A stretch of DNA of 64,000 nucleotides from a bacterium (GTDB lineage Bacteria > Myxococcota_A > Polyangia > Nannocystales > Nannocystaceae). Positions within the stretch are counted from its first letter, which is position 1. Each line of letters starts with the position of its first letter. Positions 37,186 to 45,840 of this stretch are shown in pieces. The position numbers and the translations under genes were made by a program. The stretch covers positions 38,179-102,178 of the forward strand of contig JANSYI010000034.1 of NCBI GenBank assembly GCA_024742475.1, read 5' to 3'. Under the pieces are notes generated by a model that saw only the letters and a program-made list of their open reading frames with translations, ran no database searches and was not told the origin of the DNA.

Positions 37186-38615
37186 ACGACGTCGACCCGA
37201 CACACCCCTGGCCCAAGCGGCTGGCGCTGTGGGCCCTGGACAACGCGTGGCTCATCGTCGTGGTGCTCGCTGCGTTCGCGGTGCGTCTGCACTGGAACCT
37301 CGAGGTCCACCCGCCCGGCGAGTACATCTACTCCGACATGCGCGGCTACACCCGCCGCGCCGACGGGATGTTCCAGGCGCTGTGGGGCGTGCGGGAGTAC
37401 GACGCCTTCTACCCCTATGGCACCCACGTCATGCTGTGGTTCCTGCAGTGGGTGGGGGGCCGTACAGCCGAGAGCACCCCCGAGCAGATCGACGAGGTCT
37501 ACCGCTTCGTGGCCGGCGTCTATGCGGTCTACGGCGCTGCGCTGGCGGGCTACGGCTACGCGCTCGCCCGGCGGGCCTCGAGGGTGGGCGCCGTCGTGGC
37601 GCCCATCGTCGGGCTGCTGCTCGTCTGCTACTACCCGCTGATCTCGCTGGGGGGCTACTTCCTCTCCGAGGTCCCCTTCGCGCTGTGCCTGACCGCCGCG
37701 TCGTTCCACCTGGTCCGCATGCTCCAAGAGGGCAAGGCCCGCGACGCCTGGGCGATGGGTATCTGGGTTGCGCTCGGCGTCACGCTGCGCCCTCAGATCC
37801 TGCTCAGCGTGGCGTTCATTGGGGTCTACTGGCTCATCTTTCGCAAGCGAATGCCCCGCGCGACGATCCCGATGTGGGCGCGGGCGCTGGCGCCGATCCT
37901 GCTCGTCCTGGCCTTCTCGGCCTGGCGCGTCCACTACCACACCGGCCGATTTGGGCTGATCTCGGAAAACGGCAAGTTCAACCAGGTCTTCGGGCGCTGC
38001 CACAACGAGAAGATCACGGCGCACCCCGACACGCCCAAGCGTCGGCGCACCAGCTTCGGGCCTCCGCCCCTCATCCAGCTGGCCAAGCGCGCGCAGCGGG
38101 CACCCGGTCGCTGGCCGCAGCTCGATCCGGCCCGCGAGACCCACTTCGAGTACAAGGGCTACATCGGGGACGACGACATCTTGCAGACGTACATCGACGA
38201 CTGTATCGCCAAGACGGGTTGGAAGAAGCAGGTCGAGTACAGCGCGGTCAACGTCGCGATGCAGTGGCGCTACAACATCATGTGGCCTGACTCCGGCAAG
38301 CGGCCCTGGCAGCCGTTCTCCCAGAAGTGGGGCTGGTTCGTCACCAACGTGCTGGCGGTTCCGGCCCTCCTGGGCCTGCTCGGGCTCTTCTTCCCGCGGC
38401 GGCACCCCATGCTGGGGCTGCTCTCGCTCCACCTGTGGGCGCTGACGATGATCGGGATCTTCTACATCGGCGGCATGCGTTTTCGCGCGCCGTACGACCC
38501 GATCATCATCATCATGGCGGCCGAGGTGTATGTTCTGCCCCTGGCCCTGGCGTTTCGATGGCTCCAGGCCAAACGCGCCGAAACCAAACCTGCCAATCCT
38601 GGGTCGGAGTCGTGA
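37182..38615 (+). CDS. GT-C-type integral membrane glycosyltransferase
   Basis: A 477-aa protein with about 9-11 predicted membrane helices. It begins with a soluble N-terminus and then a first helix (NAWLIVVVLAAFAVRLHW). The first large extracytoplasmic loop holds GEYIYSDMRGYTRRADGMF, with the acidic residue position expected in GT-C enzymes (ArnT/PMT-like). The long C-terminal soluble region around residues 245-345 contains FGRCHNEKITAH and several Cys/Trp residues. GT-C enzymes move sugars from polyprenyl carriers to acceptors on the outer side of the membrane. The acceptor is unknown. It is coupled at both ends by 4-base overlaps. Confidence 0.75.
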   Translation: MNDVDPTHPWPKRLALWALDNAWLIVVVLAAFAVRLHWNLEVHPPGEYIYSDMRGYTRRADGMFQALWGVREYDAFYPYGTHVMLWFLQWVGGRTAESTPEQIDEVYRFVAGVYAVYGAALAGYGYALARRASRVGAVVAPIVGLLLVCYYPLISLGGYFLSEVPFALCLTAASFHLVRMLQEGKARDAWAMGIWVALGVTLRPQILLSVAFIGVYWLIFRKRMPRATIPMWARALAPILLVLAFSAWRVHYHTGRFGLISENGKFNQVFGRCHNEKITAHPDTPKRRRTSFGPPPLIQLAKRAQRAPGRWPQLDPARETHFEYKGYIGDDDILQTYIDDCIAKTGWKKQVEYSAVNVAMQWRYNIMWPDSGKRPWQPFSQKWGWFVTNVLAVPALLGLLGLFFPRRHPMLGLLSLHLWALTMIGIFYIGGMRFRAPYDPIIIIMAAEVYVLPLALAFRWLQAKRAETKPANPGSES

Positions 38616-39238
38616 CCGTGCGTTCGTCTTCTCGAAAGGCCATCTCTCTGCCCTGGGCTGTGCTGCTGCCCCCTCTGTGCGCGGCGCTGGCGTTCGGCGT
38701 CTTGGGGGCGCCTGTCGCGCATGCCCAGCCGCACGTCGCGGCCGCTGCGGCGCCCGCCCTCACCACGGAGCTCTTCTCACTGGCCGGAGACTCCGTCACG
38801 CAGCTGTTCTGCCTAGACGCCAGCCTCGACGGGCTCTCGTGGGGAGGCCTGGGCTGGACCGAGTCGGCCGGAGGTCCTCCGCATGGCGGCGCACCGCGCG
38901 GGCTGCCGATCTTGGGGTTGGGTCTGCTCGGGCTCGCCGCCGTCGTCGTCCTCGCGCTCGGCCGCATGCGCTTGGCCAACGAACACAAGCGCCTCGACGT
39001 CGCGCAGCGGCTGATCGAGCAGGGCGTCGAGCCGCCGGCCAGCTTGTTGGCCAACCCAGTGCGCAACGATCTGCGTAAGGGCATCGTGCTCTTGTTTGCA
39101 GGGGGAGGGCTCCTGGCCGCGGGGTTGCTGACCGGGGACCGAGGCATGGCCGCCGGAGCGCTCGTCCCCGAGTTCATCGGTGCCGGCTACCTGGTCAGCT
39201 ACTGGCTCGCCGCGCGGACGCCCGGAGGTGCCTCGTGA
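38612..39238 (+). CDS. DUF6249-like membrane protein
   Basis: A 208-aa protein with a GTG start that overlaps the previous stop (GTGA). The N-terminus is a signal-like segment (PWAVLLPPLCAALAFGVLGAPVAHA). After a soluble stretch there is one membrane helix (LPILGLGLLGLAAVVVLALG), the DUF6249-like motif NEHKRLDVAQRLIEQGVEPPA, and two further hydrophobic helices (GIVLLFAGGGLLAAGLL; EFIGAGYLVSYWLAA). Such proteins are often encoded beside ECF sigma factors, as here. A role in sigma-factor control or envelope stress sensing is inference. Confidence 0.7.
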   Translation: MTVRSSSRKAISLPWAVLLPPLCAALAFGVLGAPVAHAQPHVAAAAAPALTTELFSLAGDSVTQLFCLDASLDGLSWGGLGWTESAGGPPHGGAPRGLPILGLGLLGLAAVVVLALGRMRLANEHKRLDVAQRLIEQGVEPPASLLANPVRNDLRKGIVLLFAGGGLLAAGLLTGDRGMAAGALVPEFIGAGYLVSYWLAARTPGGAS

Positions 39239-39843
39239 GCACCACCGTCTCGGATGCCTCCGCAATCGTCACCTCGGGCGCGCTGTCCGGGGACCGGTCC
39301 GCCGCGCTTCACACCCTCGACGAGCCCGCGCTGCTCTTGCGCGCCTGCGACGGAGACAAGCCGGCCTTTGCCGAACTCGTGCGTCGCAACCAGGGGCGTG
39401 TCCGTGGCCTCTTGATGAAGCTCGCGCAAGACCGAGTGCTCGCCGACGACCTCGCGCAAGAGGTGTTCTTGCGCGCGTACCGAGGGCTGGTCGGGTTTCA
39501 GCAGCGCTCGGCCTTTGGCACCTGGCTCTACCGCATTGCCTACAACGTCTACCTCAACAACCGCACGCGCGTGCGACGGTTCTGCGAGCTGCCCGAGGAC
39601 TACGTCGCCGCCGCGGTCGCCCCCGAAGGGGCCCTGAGCGCGCCGCGATCGGACCTGCGCCGCGACCTCTCGGCCGCCATCGAGACGCTCCCCGAGCGCT
39701 ACCGTGCGGTCGTCGTGCTCTACTACCTCGAAGAGGTGAGCTACCCCGAGATCGCCGACATCCTCGGCGTCCCGCTGGGCACCGTGAAGACCCACCTGCA
39801 TCGCGCCAAGAAGCTGCTGCGGGAGCGCATGACGGCCGCATGA
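39235..39843 (+). CDS. ECF RNA polymerase sigma factor (RpoE-like)
   Basis: A 202-aa ECF sigma factor with a GTG start overlapping the previous stop. Region 2 reads LLLRACDGDKPAFAELVRRNQGRVRGLLMKLAQDRVLADDLAQEVFLRAYRGL, with the typical DLAQEVFLRAY core. Region 4 reads LPERYRAVVVLYYLEEVSYPEIADILGVPLGTVKTHLHRAKKLLRERM. No zinc-binding or extra C-terminal extension is present. It would direct transcription of an envelope- or stress-related regulon. The gene after it is the usual place for an anti-sigma factor. Confidence 0.92.
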   Translation: MSTTVSDASAIVTSGALSGDRSAALHTLDEPALLLRACDGDKPAFAELVRRNQGRVRGLLMKLAQDRVLADDLAQEVFLRAYRGLVGFQQRSAFGTWLYRIAYNVYLNNRTRVRRFCELPEDYVAAAVAPEGALSAPRSDLRRDLSAAIETLPERYRAVVVLYYLEEVSYPEIADILGVPLGTVKTHLHRAKKLLRERMTAA

Positions 39844-40292
39844 CGGGGCGTCCCCATACCCAGCCCGCCCAGCCCGCGCATCTCGGTGGAGGCGGGCGGC
39901 TCGATGAGCTGCTCTGCGAGCTCGGAGCGGAGGGGGAGTCCGACGCGCACGCCCCGGCGCCCATGGGCGGCGGTGACGTGTTCTTCACCGCGCGCGTCCT
40001 CGACGCGCTGCCCGAGCCGCTGCGGTGGACCGGGGCCTCGCCCCTGACGCGTGCGGCCACGCTGCTGGGCTTTCACGTCGCGGCGGCCGTGGTCGGGGTG
40101 ATGGCCTACCGTTGGGCGTCGCCCCGGATCTTCGACGTCGCGGCGACGCGGGCGGCCGAGGCGGCCTCTCCGTGGGCCTCGAGCCTCGCGTTGGTGCCCG
40201 TCGACGACCCCGTCTACCCGGCGTTGGCCGTCGTACTGGTCGTGGGGCTCGTCGCCTTCTGGGCCACGAGGTCGCATACTCCCGCGACGTGA
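39840..40292 (+). CDS. small membrane protein, possible anti-sigma factor
   Basis: A 150-aa protein coupled to the ECF sigma gene (ATGA overlap). The N-terminal about 65 residues are cytoplasmic-type, with DVFFTARVLDALPEPLRW, a pattern seen in anti-sigma factors. Two membrane helices follow (ATLLGFHVAAAVVGVMAYRWA; YPALAVVLVVGLVAFWATR). There is no HxxxCxxC zinc motif, so if it is an anti-sigma factor it is not of the ZAS type. Position and topology support the suggestion, but sequence alone does not prove it. Confidence 0.6.
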   Translation: MTGRPHTQPAQPAHLGGGGRLDELLCELGAEGESDAHAPAPMGGGDVFFTARVLDALPEPLRWTGASPLTRAATLLGFHVAAAVVGVMAYRWASPRIFDVAATRAAEAASPWASSLALVPVDDPVYPALAVVLVVGLVAFWATRSHTPAT

Positions 40293-41428
40293 CCTCGGCT
40301 GCGCCTCACTCCGAACTCCCCACCCGACCGGCGCGCCATCGGGCGTACGCGGACGTCCCCGACGCGCAGTGGTCCGACTGGCGCTGGCAGATGCGGTCCC
40401 GGGTCACGCGTCTGCAGCCTCTGGCCGCGCTCATCGATCTGACCGAGGACGAGCGTCGCGGCATCGAGGGGCGACGCGACGCCTTCGGGTTCGCCATCAC
40501 CCCCTACTACCTCTCGCTGATCGGACCGCCCGGCTGCCCCGTGCGTCGGCAGGCGATCCCGCACGTCGACGAGCTGCGGACGACGCCGTGGGACCTGGTG
40601 GATCCGCTCGCCGAGGATGAGCACGCCGTCACGCCGATCCTCACCCACCGCTATCCCGACCGCGCGTTGCTGTACGTCACGCACAACTGCCCGGTGTACT
40701 GCCGCCACTGCACCCGCCAGCGAAAGGTCGGAGATGTGGACAGCGCGCCCGCCCGGGACATGTTCGAGGCGTCGTACGACTACCTCGCACGCACGCCTGC
40801 CGTCCGCGACGTGCTGATCTCCGGCGGCGATCCCCTCAGCCTCAGCGATGCTCGGCTCGCGGAGATCTGCGGCCGGCTGCGGGCCATCCCCTCGATCGAG
40901 GTGGTGCGGCTGTGCACCCGCAACCCCGTCACGCTCCCCCAGCGCATCACGCCCGCGCTCGTGGACGCGCTGCGCCCGTTCCACCCCGTCTTCGTGCACA
41001 CCCACTTCAACCACCCCGCCGAGTGCACGCCCGAGGCGGGAGAGGCGTTGGTGCGGCTGGCCGACGCCGGCTTCAACGTGGGCAACCAGATGGTGCTGCT
41101 GCGCGGCATCAACGACGACGCCGCCACGGTCGAGACGCTCAATCGCTGGCTGGTGCGGCATCGATGTCGGCCGTACTACATGCTTCAGTGTGATCCCGTG
41201 GGCGGGACGGCCCACCTGCGCACGCCGGTCGCCGCGGGCGTCGACATCCTCGACGCGATGCGGGGCCGGGTGAGTGGGTTGGCGATCCCGCAGCTGGTGG
41301 TCGACCTGCCCGGAGGAGGGGGCAAAGTGACCCTCACGCCGCAGCGGCTGGTGCGTCGAGAGGGGGCCAAGCGCGTGTACCGCGACGTCCAGGGGCGCGA
41401 ATACACGTACGTAGACGAGCCTTTGTGA
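40289..41428 (+). CDS. kamA: KamA-family radical SAM lysine 2,3-aminomutase
   Basis: A 379-aa protein starting at a GTG coupled to the previous stop. KamA-type features in order: PYYLSLIGPPGCPVRRQAIP, WDLVDPLAEDEH, HRYPDRALLYVTHNCPVYCRHCTRQR (CX3CX2C) and DVLISGGDPLSLSD. Near the C-terminus are MLQCDPVGGTAHLRTP and the PLP-Lys region IPQLVVDLPGGGGKVTLTP. The cluster 'CRHCTRQR' matches KamA rather than the EpmB pattern 'CRYCFRR'. KamA converts lysine to beta-lysine using SAM and PLP. Coupling to ECF and HExxH genes suggests a regulated, possibly modification-related use. Confidence 0.88.
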   Translation: MTSAAPHSELPTRPARHRAYADVPDAQWSDWRWQMRSRVTRLQPLAALIDLTEDERRGIEGRRDAFGFAITPYYLSLIGPPGCPVRRQAIPHVDELRTTPWDLVDPLAEDEHAVTPILTHRYPDRALLYVTHNCPVYCRHCTRQRKVGDVDSAPARDMFEASYDYLARTPAVRDVLISGGDPLSLSDARLAEICGRLRAIPSIEVVRLCTRNPVTLPQRITPALVDALRPFHPVFVHTHFNHPAECTPEAGEALVRLADAGFNVGNQMVLLRGINDDAATVETLNRWLVRHRCRPYYMLQCDPVGGTAHLRTPVAAGVDILDAMRGRVSGLAIPQLVVDLPGGGGKVTLTPQRLVRREGAKRVYRDVQGREYTYVDEPL

Positions 41429-41551
41429 CTCCGGTCATCCGCCTGTGATCCGCGTCATGGGATGCGCGGGCCATGCTTGGTTGCATAGGCGTTCGTTCGC
41501 ATCGTCTAACGAGTCGGTCCTTGCGGCCTTTCCGCTCCCGAGCGTTTTGCC

Positions 41552-42409
41552 ATGACGTCCTCCGTTCTCAGCCCTCGCCCCCTCCGCGCTCTCGCGGGTG
41601 TCTGCCTCGCTGCCCTCGTCGCGCTCCCCTCGGTCGCGCACGCCGAAGCCGAAGAGGAAGTGTCCACACCCGAGGTCAACATGGTCGTGCTGCGGGAGAA
41701 CGCCACCGGCTCGGCCAGCGCGGCGCAGCGTTACATCGACGACCTCGTCGACGCGATCGCCAAGGCTGCCGGCTGGTCCTCGGCCAAGGGCAAGTACTTC
41801 ACCCGCCGAAGCTCGGCGCAGACCTTCATCCGCGACACCAAGCCGTCCTTCGGCATCCTCTCGCTCTCCGCGTACCTGGCCATGAAGGACTCGCACGACC
41901 TCGTCGCGCTCGGCAAGGCCGACATTCAAAACGGCGGTGGCCACCAGTTCTTCGTGATCTCCAAGAACCAGCTCTCGCTCGACGGCTGCAAGTCCAAGAG
42001 CCTCGGGACCAACCACGAGGACGCCAAGTTCATCGACAACATCGTCTCCAAGGACGCGTTCGACCTCAGCGACTTCGAGGTGGAGGACACCCGCCGCCCG
42101 GTCAAGACGCTCAAGTCGGTCATCGCGGGGGACGTCGAGTGTGCGCTCATCGACGACGCGCAGCTCATGGAGCTTCAGCACCTCGAAGGCGGACTCGAAG
42201 TGCACCCGGTCTGGTCCTCCGAGACCCTGCCGCCGATGGTCGTCACCGCGTTTCCCACCGCCGCGGACGACGAGCGCAAGGCGTTCTCGGGCCTGCTCGA
42301 CACCGTCTGCGGCGCAGAGGGCAAGGCTGCGTGCGAGTCGACCTCGATGAAGCTCGAGGCGACCACGCCCACCGCCTTCGCCGCCTACGAAAAAGCCTAC
42401 GCGGGCTGA
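41552..42409 (+). CDS. PhnD-like periplasmic substrate-binding protein
   Basis: A 285-aa secreted protein with a cleavable signal ending near residue 32 (ALVALPSVAHA). The mature part has the type 2 periplasmic-binding-protein layout of the phosphate/phosphite/phosphonate family (PSFGILSLSAYLAM; GDVECALIDDAQLMELQ; PPMVVTAFP), with a predicted disulfide pair near GCKSKS and DVECALID. No ABC permease or ATPase gene follows, so it may serve a sensor or an unlinked transporter. A terminator at 42427-42455 separates it from the next gene. Confidence 0.75.
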   Translation: MTSSVLSPRPLRALAGVCLAALVALPSVAHAEAEEEVSTPEVNMVVLRENATGSASAAQRYIDDLVDAIAKAAGWSSAKGKYFTRRSSAQTFIRDTKPSFGILSLSAYLAMKDSHDLVALGKADIQNGGGHQFFVISKNQLSLDGCKSKSLGTNHEDAKFIDNIVSKDAFDLSDFEVEDTRRPVKTLKSVIAGDVECALIDDAQLMELQHLEGGLEVHPVWSSETLPPMVVTAFPTAADDERKAFSGLLDTVCGAEGKAACESTSMKLEATTPTAFAAYEKAYAG

Positions 42410-42426
42410 GACCGCGCGCCCAGAGG

Positions 42427-42455
42427 GACCCCGCCAGGCCTGCGCCGGCGGGGTC
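42427..42455 (+). terminator. intrinsic terminator
   Basis: GACCCCGCC (42427-42435) pairs with GGCGGGGTC (42447-42455) around an 11-base loop and is followed by GTTTCCTT. It ends the PhnD-like gene transcript about 20 bases after the stop codon. Confidence 0.75.
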
Positions 42456-42509
42456 GTTTCCTTGGTTGCCCCGGTGGCCGCCTCCGCTGCGTTTTGGCAG
42501 ACTCCGGGC

Positions 42510-43172
42510 GTGTTCGTTCGCTCCATCCTCGCCGTGATGCTCGGCGCGCTCTCGGCCTGCAAGGCGACCCCGACCACGACGCCAGCGCCCACGGGGGCCC
42601 CCAACGCCCCTGTCGCCACCGTCGAGCCCCGCGCCGTACTCGACGCGCTCGAGGCCGACATCGAGGCCGGTGCGGCCTCGGAGCAGGACCGCAAGCGGGC
42701 GTACGAGCGAGTCGCTACGGCGGAGGACGACGGCACGGCCGCCTACGCCTTCGCGCGGGCGGCCCTCGCAGGCCGGCTCGCGGAGCTGCGCGGGGTCAAG
42801 GCGGGCAAGCTCGTGACCGAGGCCGAGACGTACGCCCGCCTCTCGCTCGAGCGCGACCCGCAGTACGACCAGGGCGCTGCCACTCGCATGCTCGGCACGC
42901 TCTACGTCATGGCTCCGGGGCGGCTGGTCGAGCACGGCGACGCGGAGGACGGCCTGAGCATGCTCGAGGACCTCGTCGAGGCGCAGCCCGACGATCCGCG
43001 CAATCACCTGCGGGTCGCCGAAGCATTCATCGCGCTCGATGACCCCGATCCCGCGGCCCGGTTCCTCTGTTTTGCGCACGCGCACCGCGACACCCTGCGC
43101 AAGGACGACCAGCGCCTGCTCGACACCCTCAGCGAGACGTTCGGTGGGAAAGCCGGGCTCGCGTGCGAATGA
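42510..43172 (+). CDS. TPR-like lipoprotein
   Basis: A 220-aa lipoprotein starting at GTG 42510 with lipobox ALSA-C. Helical repeats follow (AEDDGTAAYAFARAALAGRLAELRG; AEDGLSMLEDLVEAQPDDPRNHLRVAEAFIALDDP). The pattern recalls TatT-type TPR lipoproteins, but this is weak. The stop codon overlaps the next start (ATGA, 43169-43172). It probably binds a partner at the inner face of the outer membrane or on the inner membrane; the function is otherwise unknown. Confidence 0.7.
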   Translation: MFVRSILAVMLGALSACKATPTTTPAPTGAPNAPVATVEPRAVLDALEADIEAGAASEQDRKRAYERVATAEDDGTAAYAFARAALAGRLAELRGVKAGKLVTEAETYARLSLERDPQYDQGAATRMLGTLYVMAPGRLVEHGDAEDGLSMLEDLVEAQPDDPRNHLRVAEAFIALDDPDPAARFLCFAHAHRDTLRKDDQRLLDTLSETFGGKAGLACE

Positions 43173-45835
43173 CGTGGCGTGGCGCCGCGCTGCTGGTGTG
43201 CATGGCCGCGGGTTGCCATCATCGGCTGCCCAAGCTCAACGCGCAGGGGCGCCACGCCGAGGTCGTCGAGCGGGCGCAGAGCGCTCGCTTCCGCCCCAAG
43301 CGCAAGGCTGCGCGCGCCTACGCCGACTCGTTGCACGCGCTCGGTCGCGAGCGAGCGGCGCTGGACGTCTTGCTGCTCGACTACCGGCGCGGTGGCGAGG
43401 TGCCCTCGCTCATCGCCCTGGCCGACCTCGAGCGCAGCATCGGGTGGAACGGCCTTGCTGCACACCACTACGCCCGCGTCCTCACGCACGATCGCGACGC
43501 GCTGCGGGGGCGCGATGCGGTGTGCGACTTGTTTCGAGAGCGCGCGCGCGCGTACCTGCATGCCGGCGAAGGGGAGGCGGCCGACCTCGACATGCGCCGC
43601 GTTCGATTGGTGTGTGGAGGGAGCTCTGCGGGGGACGCCGCGCTCGCGGCGGAAGCGGACGCCGCCGCGGCTGCGCAGGTCGAGGCCCGCGTCGCCTCAG
43701 GAACGTGCACGCCGCCGTGCGAGCCCCCCTCGCACACACCGACGCTCGAGGCCGACCTGAGAGCCGCGCGTGCGGACTCGCCCGTCGCGGTCGCCACCCT
43801 CGCGGCGAAGCAGCGCAGGCAGCTTCCGCCCCAGGTCATCGTCGAACTGCTCGAAGCCGAAGCCCGCGGCGCGCTGGGCCTTTGGCTGCTCGAAGATGAC
43901 ACGCTGCGGGGCTGGGTCGGCGCCCAGCGTTGGCCCGACCTGGCCGCCGCGGTCATGTCGGCGTCCGGACCCGTCGCCGCGTACACCCAACTTCGCCTCG
44001 CCCCGGTGCTCGGGGACATGCCGCGGGCGCCGGGGCGGGCGGGCGAGCAGGAACTCGACCGCTGGACCGAGCAGGCGCTGCGCATCCCCAACGTCGAGGC
44101 GTGGCGGGTCTACGCGTCCCAAGGGGACATCGCGACGGCGGAGCTGAGCCACGCGGGCCGTTGGAGGCCTCCCAAGCAGGAGACCGCCCTGGATGGACCG
44201 CCGCCCCCGCGCGTGCAGCACTGGTCCCAGCGGCTGCAGATCGACGAAGGGACGCTTCAGGCCGCCCTCATCGCCGCGCGCCTGCGCGACGCGGCCGGCA
44301 AGCACGACCTGGCGCTGACGCTGACGATCCGGGCCCTGAGGGCTGGGGCCGAGGCCGAAGTCGAGTCTGTCGACGCCCTGGCGCGCGCGTCGAGCATCGC
44401 GGCGATGGGCTGGGGACGTCCGTGGCATGCGCTGGCGATCCTGCAGACCGGTGCCGTCGCGGATCCCGCGGCGCTGCGGGCCGCTGCGGCGTCGGCGGTC
44501 ATCCTCAGCCGAACGATGTGCGACGGGTCTTGCCGCGAAGACGACGACCTGGGGGTGGTGCGACGGGTCATGGGTGAGGACTGGGTGGAGTCGACCCGGG
44601 AGGCGCTTTTGGGCTGGTCCTTGGCCCGACGCACCCGCCCCGAGGCCACGGCGGGCTGCCCGACGGTGGCCGAACTCACTGAACCCGACGCCTCGGGGCC
44701 TCTGGCCGAGGCCCTTCGCGCCGCGCGAGTCGATCTCCGCGCGCCGGGCGTGGGTCATCAGCTCGGGGCGGCGCTGGCCTCCGATCTTCGCAGCTGGTGC
44801 GCCGGCCGAATCGTGCTGCCGGCGATGGTCGAGGGGCAGCACGTCCTGCCCGCGAAGCGGCTCTCCGACGCGCTCTCGCACGCGCCCGAGAGCGAGGCGG
44901 TGGGCGACTTGCTGACGCAGAGCAAGCTCGCTCTGGTGGCGGGGCAGCCAGAACGAGCGATGCTGCTCGCCATCGCTGCCTCAGGGGAGTCGGCGCGGCC
45001 GCGGGCTGTCTGGCTCGACGTCGCCGCGTTCTCGGCGACCGCGGACGCCCGCGAGCTCGAGCTTCGGGCGCTGCGCGAAGCGCTGATGCTGACCCCGGGG
45101 CTGCACGAGCCGGACATCGAGCGCCGGCTGCTGCTCGCCTCGCTCGGCGACGTGGAGGTCTCATGGGGGCTGGATCGTCCGCAGGGGGGGGAGGCGGTGC
45201 GCGCGGACGTGCTGGGCATCCTCGACCCGGTGCCCCGAGCCCAGCGCTGGCACGCGGAGCGCTCCTTGCTCGAGGCGGTCTGGCGCGACGGCTTGCCCGC
45301 CCGGCTCGATCCCGAGCAGCGAGCGAGACTGATCGACGCGCTGGGCGGGCCGGACTGGATGGCGCAGGCTCACCCGCGCGCGCTGGCGAGGCTTCGCGAC
45401 GAGGACCCCGGCGAGGGCGCCGGCCCGCTGCACGACCACGGCATGGCCGACGATGCCCGCGAGGGCAGGCTTGCGAGTCTTCCTGCGCTGAGCGTGTCGC
45501 TGACCGATCCCCGCAGCTTCGAACACGCACGGATGGCGCTCGCAACCTCGGCGCGGGACTGGAGCGTTCGCCGTCGGATGGCGATCTCGCTCCTCGTGCT
45601 CGGTACGCCGAGCGCCCGGCGGGTCGGGTGGCAAAGCCTGATGGCCATGGCACGGGAGTCTTCGACGCCGCAGACGCAGGCGCTGCGCGAGTTCGTGGTC
45701 CAGCGACCCGCCGCGTTGGTGCCGAAGTGGGCGCGGTGGTCGAACGTGGGGCCCACCGTGGTCCTCGAGGGACAGGACGCGCTGGTTCGTGTCGTCCTGG
45801 GCCTCGATCTGAGCCCCTCCCTCGTGGCACCGTAG
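43169..45835 (+). CDS. large helical-repeat (TPR-like) lipoprotein, 888 aa
   Basis: An 888-aa predicted lipoprotein with lipobox LVCMAAG-C. The protein is almost entirely amphipathic helices with TPR-like phase (LERSIGWNGLAAHHYARVL; DALARASSIAAMGWGRPWHALAILQTGAV; MLLAIAASGESARPRAVWLDVAAFSATADARELELRALREALM). Several Cys residues are scattered in the central third. No catalytic motif was seen. It is co-translated with the preceding small TPR lipoprotein and is 5 bases from the following membrane-protein gene. Together with the other products of 41.5-49 kb it may form an envelope complex. Confidence 0.8.
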   Translation: MTWRGAALLVCMAAGCHHRLPKLNAQGRHAEVVERAQSARFRPKRKAARAYADSLHALGRERAALDVLLLDYRRGGEVPSLIALADLERSIGWNGLAAHHYARVLTHDRDALRGRDAVCDLFRERARAYLHAGEGEAADLDMRRVRLVCGGSSAGDAALAAEADAAAAAQVEARVASGTCTPPCEPPSHTPTLEADLRAARADSPVAVATLAAKQRRQLPPQVIVELLEAEARGALGLWLLEDDTLRGWVGAQRWPDLAAAVMSASGPVAAYTQLRLAPVLGDMPRAPGRAGEQELDRWTEQALRIPNVEAWRVYASQGDIATAELSHAGRWRPPKQETALDGPPPPRVQHWSQRLQIDEGTLQAALIAARLRDAAGKHDLALTLTIRALRAGAEAEVESVDALARASSIAAMGWGRPWHALAILQTGAVADPAALRAAAASAVILSRTMCDGSCREDDDLGVVRRVMGEDWVESTREALLGWSLARRTRPEATAGCPTVAELTEPDASGPLAEALRAARVDLRAPGVGHQLGAALASDLRSWCAGRIVLPAMVEGQHVLPAKRLSDALSHAPESEAVGDLLTQSKLALVAGQPERAMLLAIAASGESARPRAVWLDVAAFSATADARELELRALREALMLTPGLHEPDIERRLLLASLGDVEVSWGLDRPQGGEAVRADVLGILDPVPRAQRWHAERSLLEAVWRDGLPARLDPEQRARLIDALGGPDWMAQAHPRALARLRDEDPGEGAGPLHDHGMADDAREGRLASLPALSVSLTDPRSFEHARMALATSARDWSVRRRMAISLLVLGTPSARRVGWQSLMAMARESSTPQTQALREFVVQRPAALVPKWARWSNVGPTVVLEGQDALVRVVLGLDLSPSLVAP

Positions 45836-45840
45836 AGGAC

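Noticed and set aside
40289..41428. EpmB (EF-P-lysine 2,3-aminomutase) assignment
   Set aside because: The cluster motif reads CRHCTRQR, the KamA pattern, whereas EpmB usually reads CRYCFRR; the surrounding KamA signatures also fit better.
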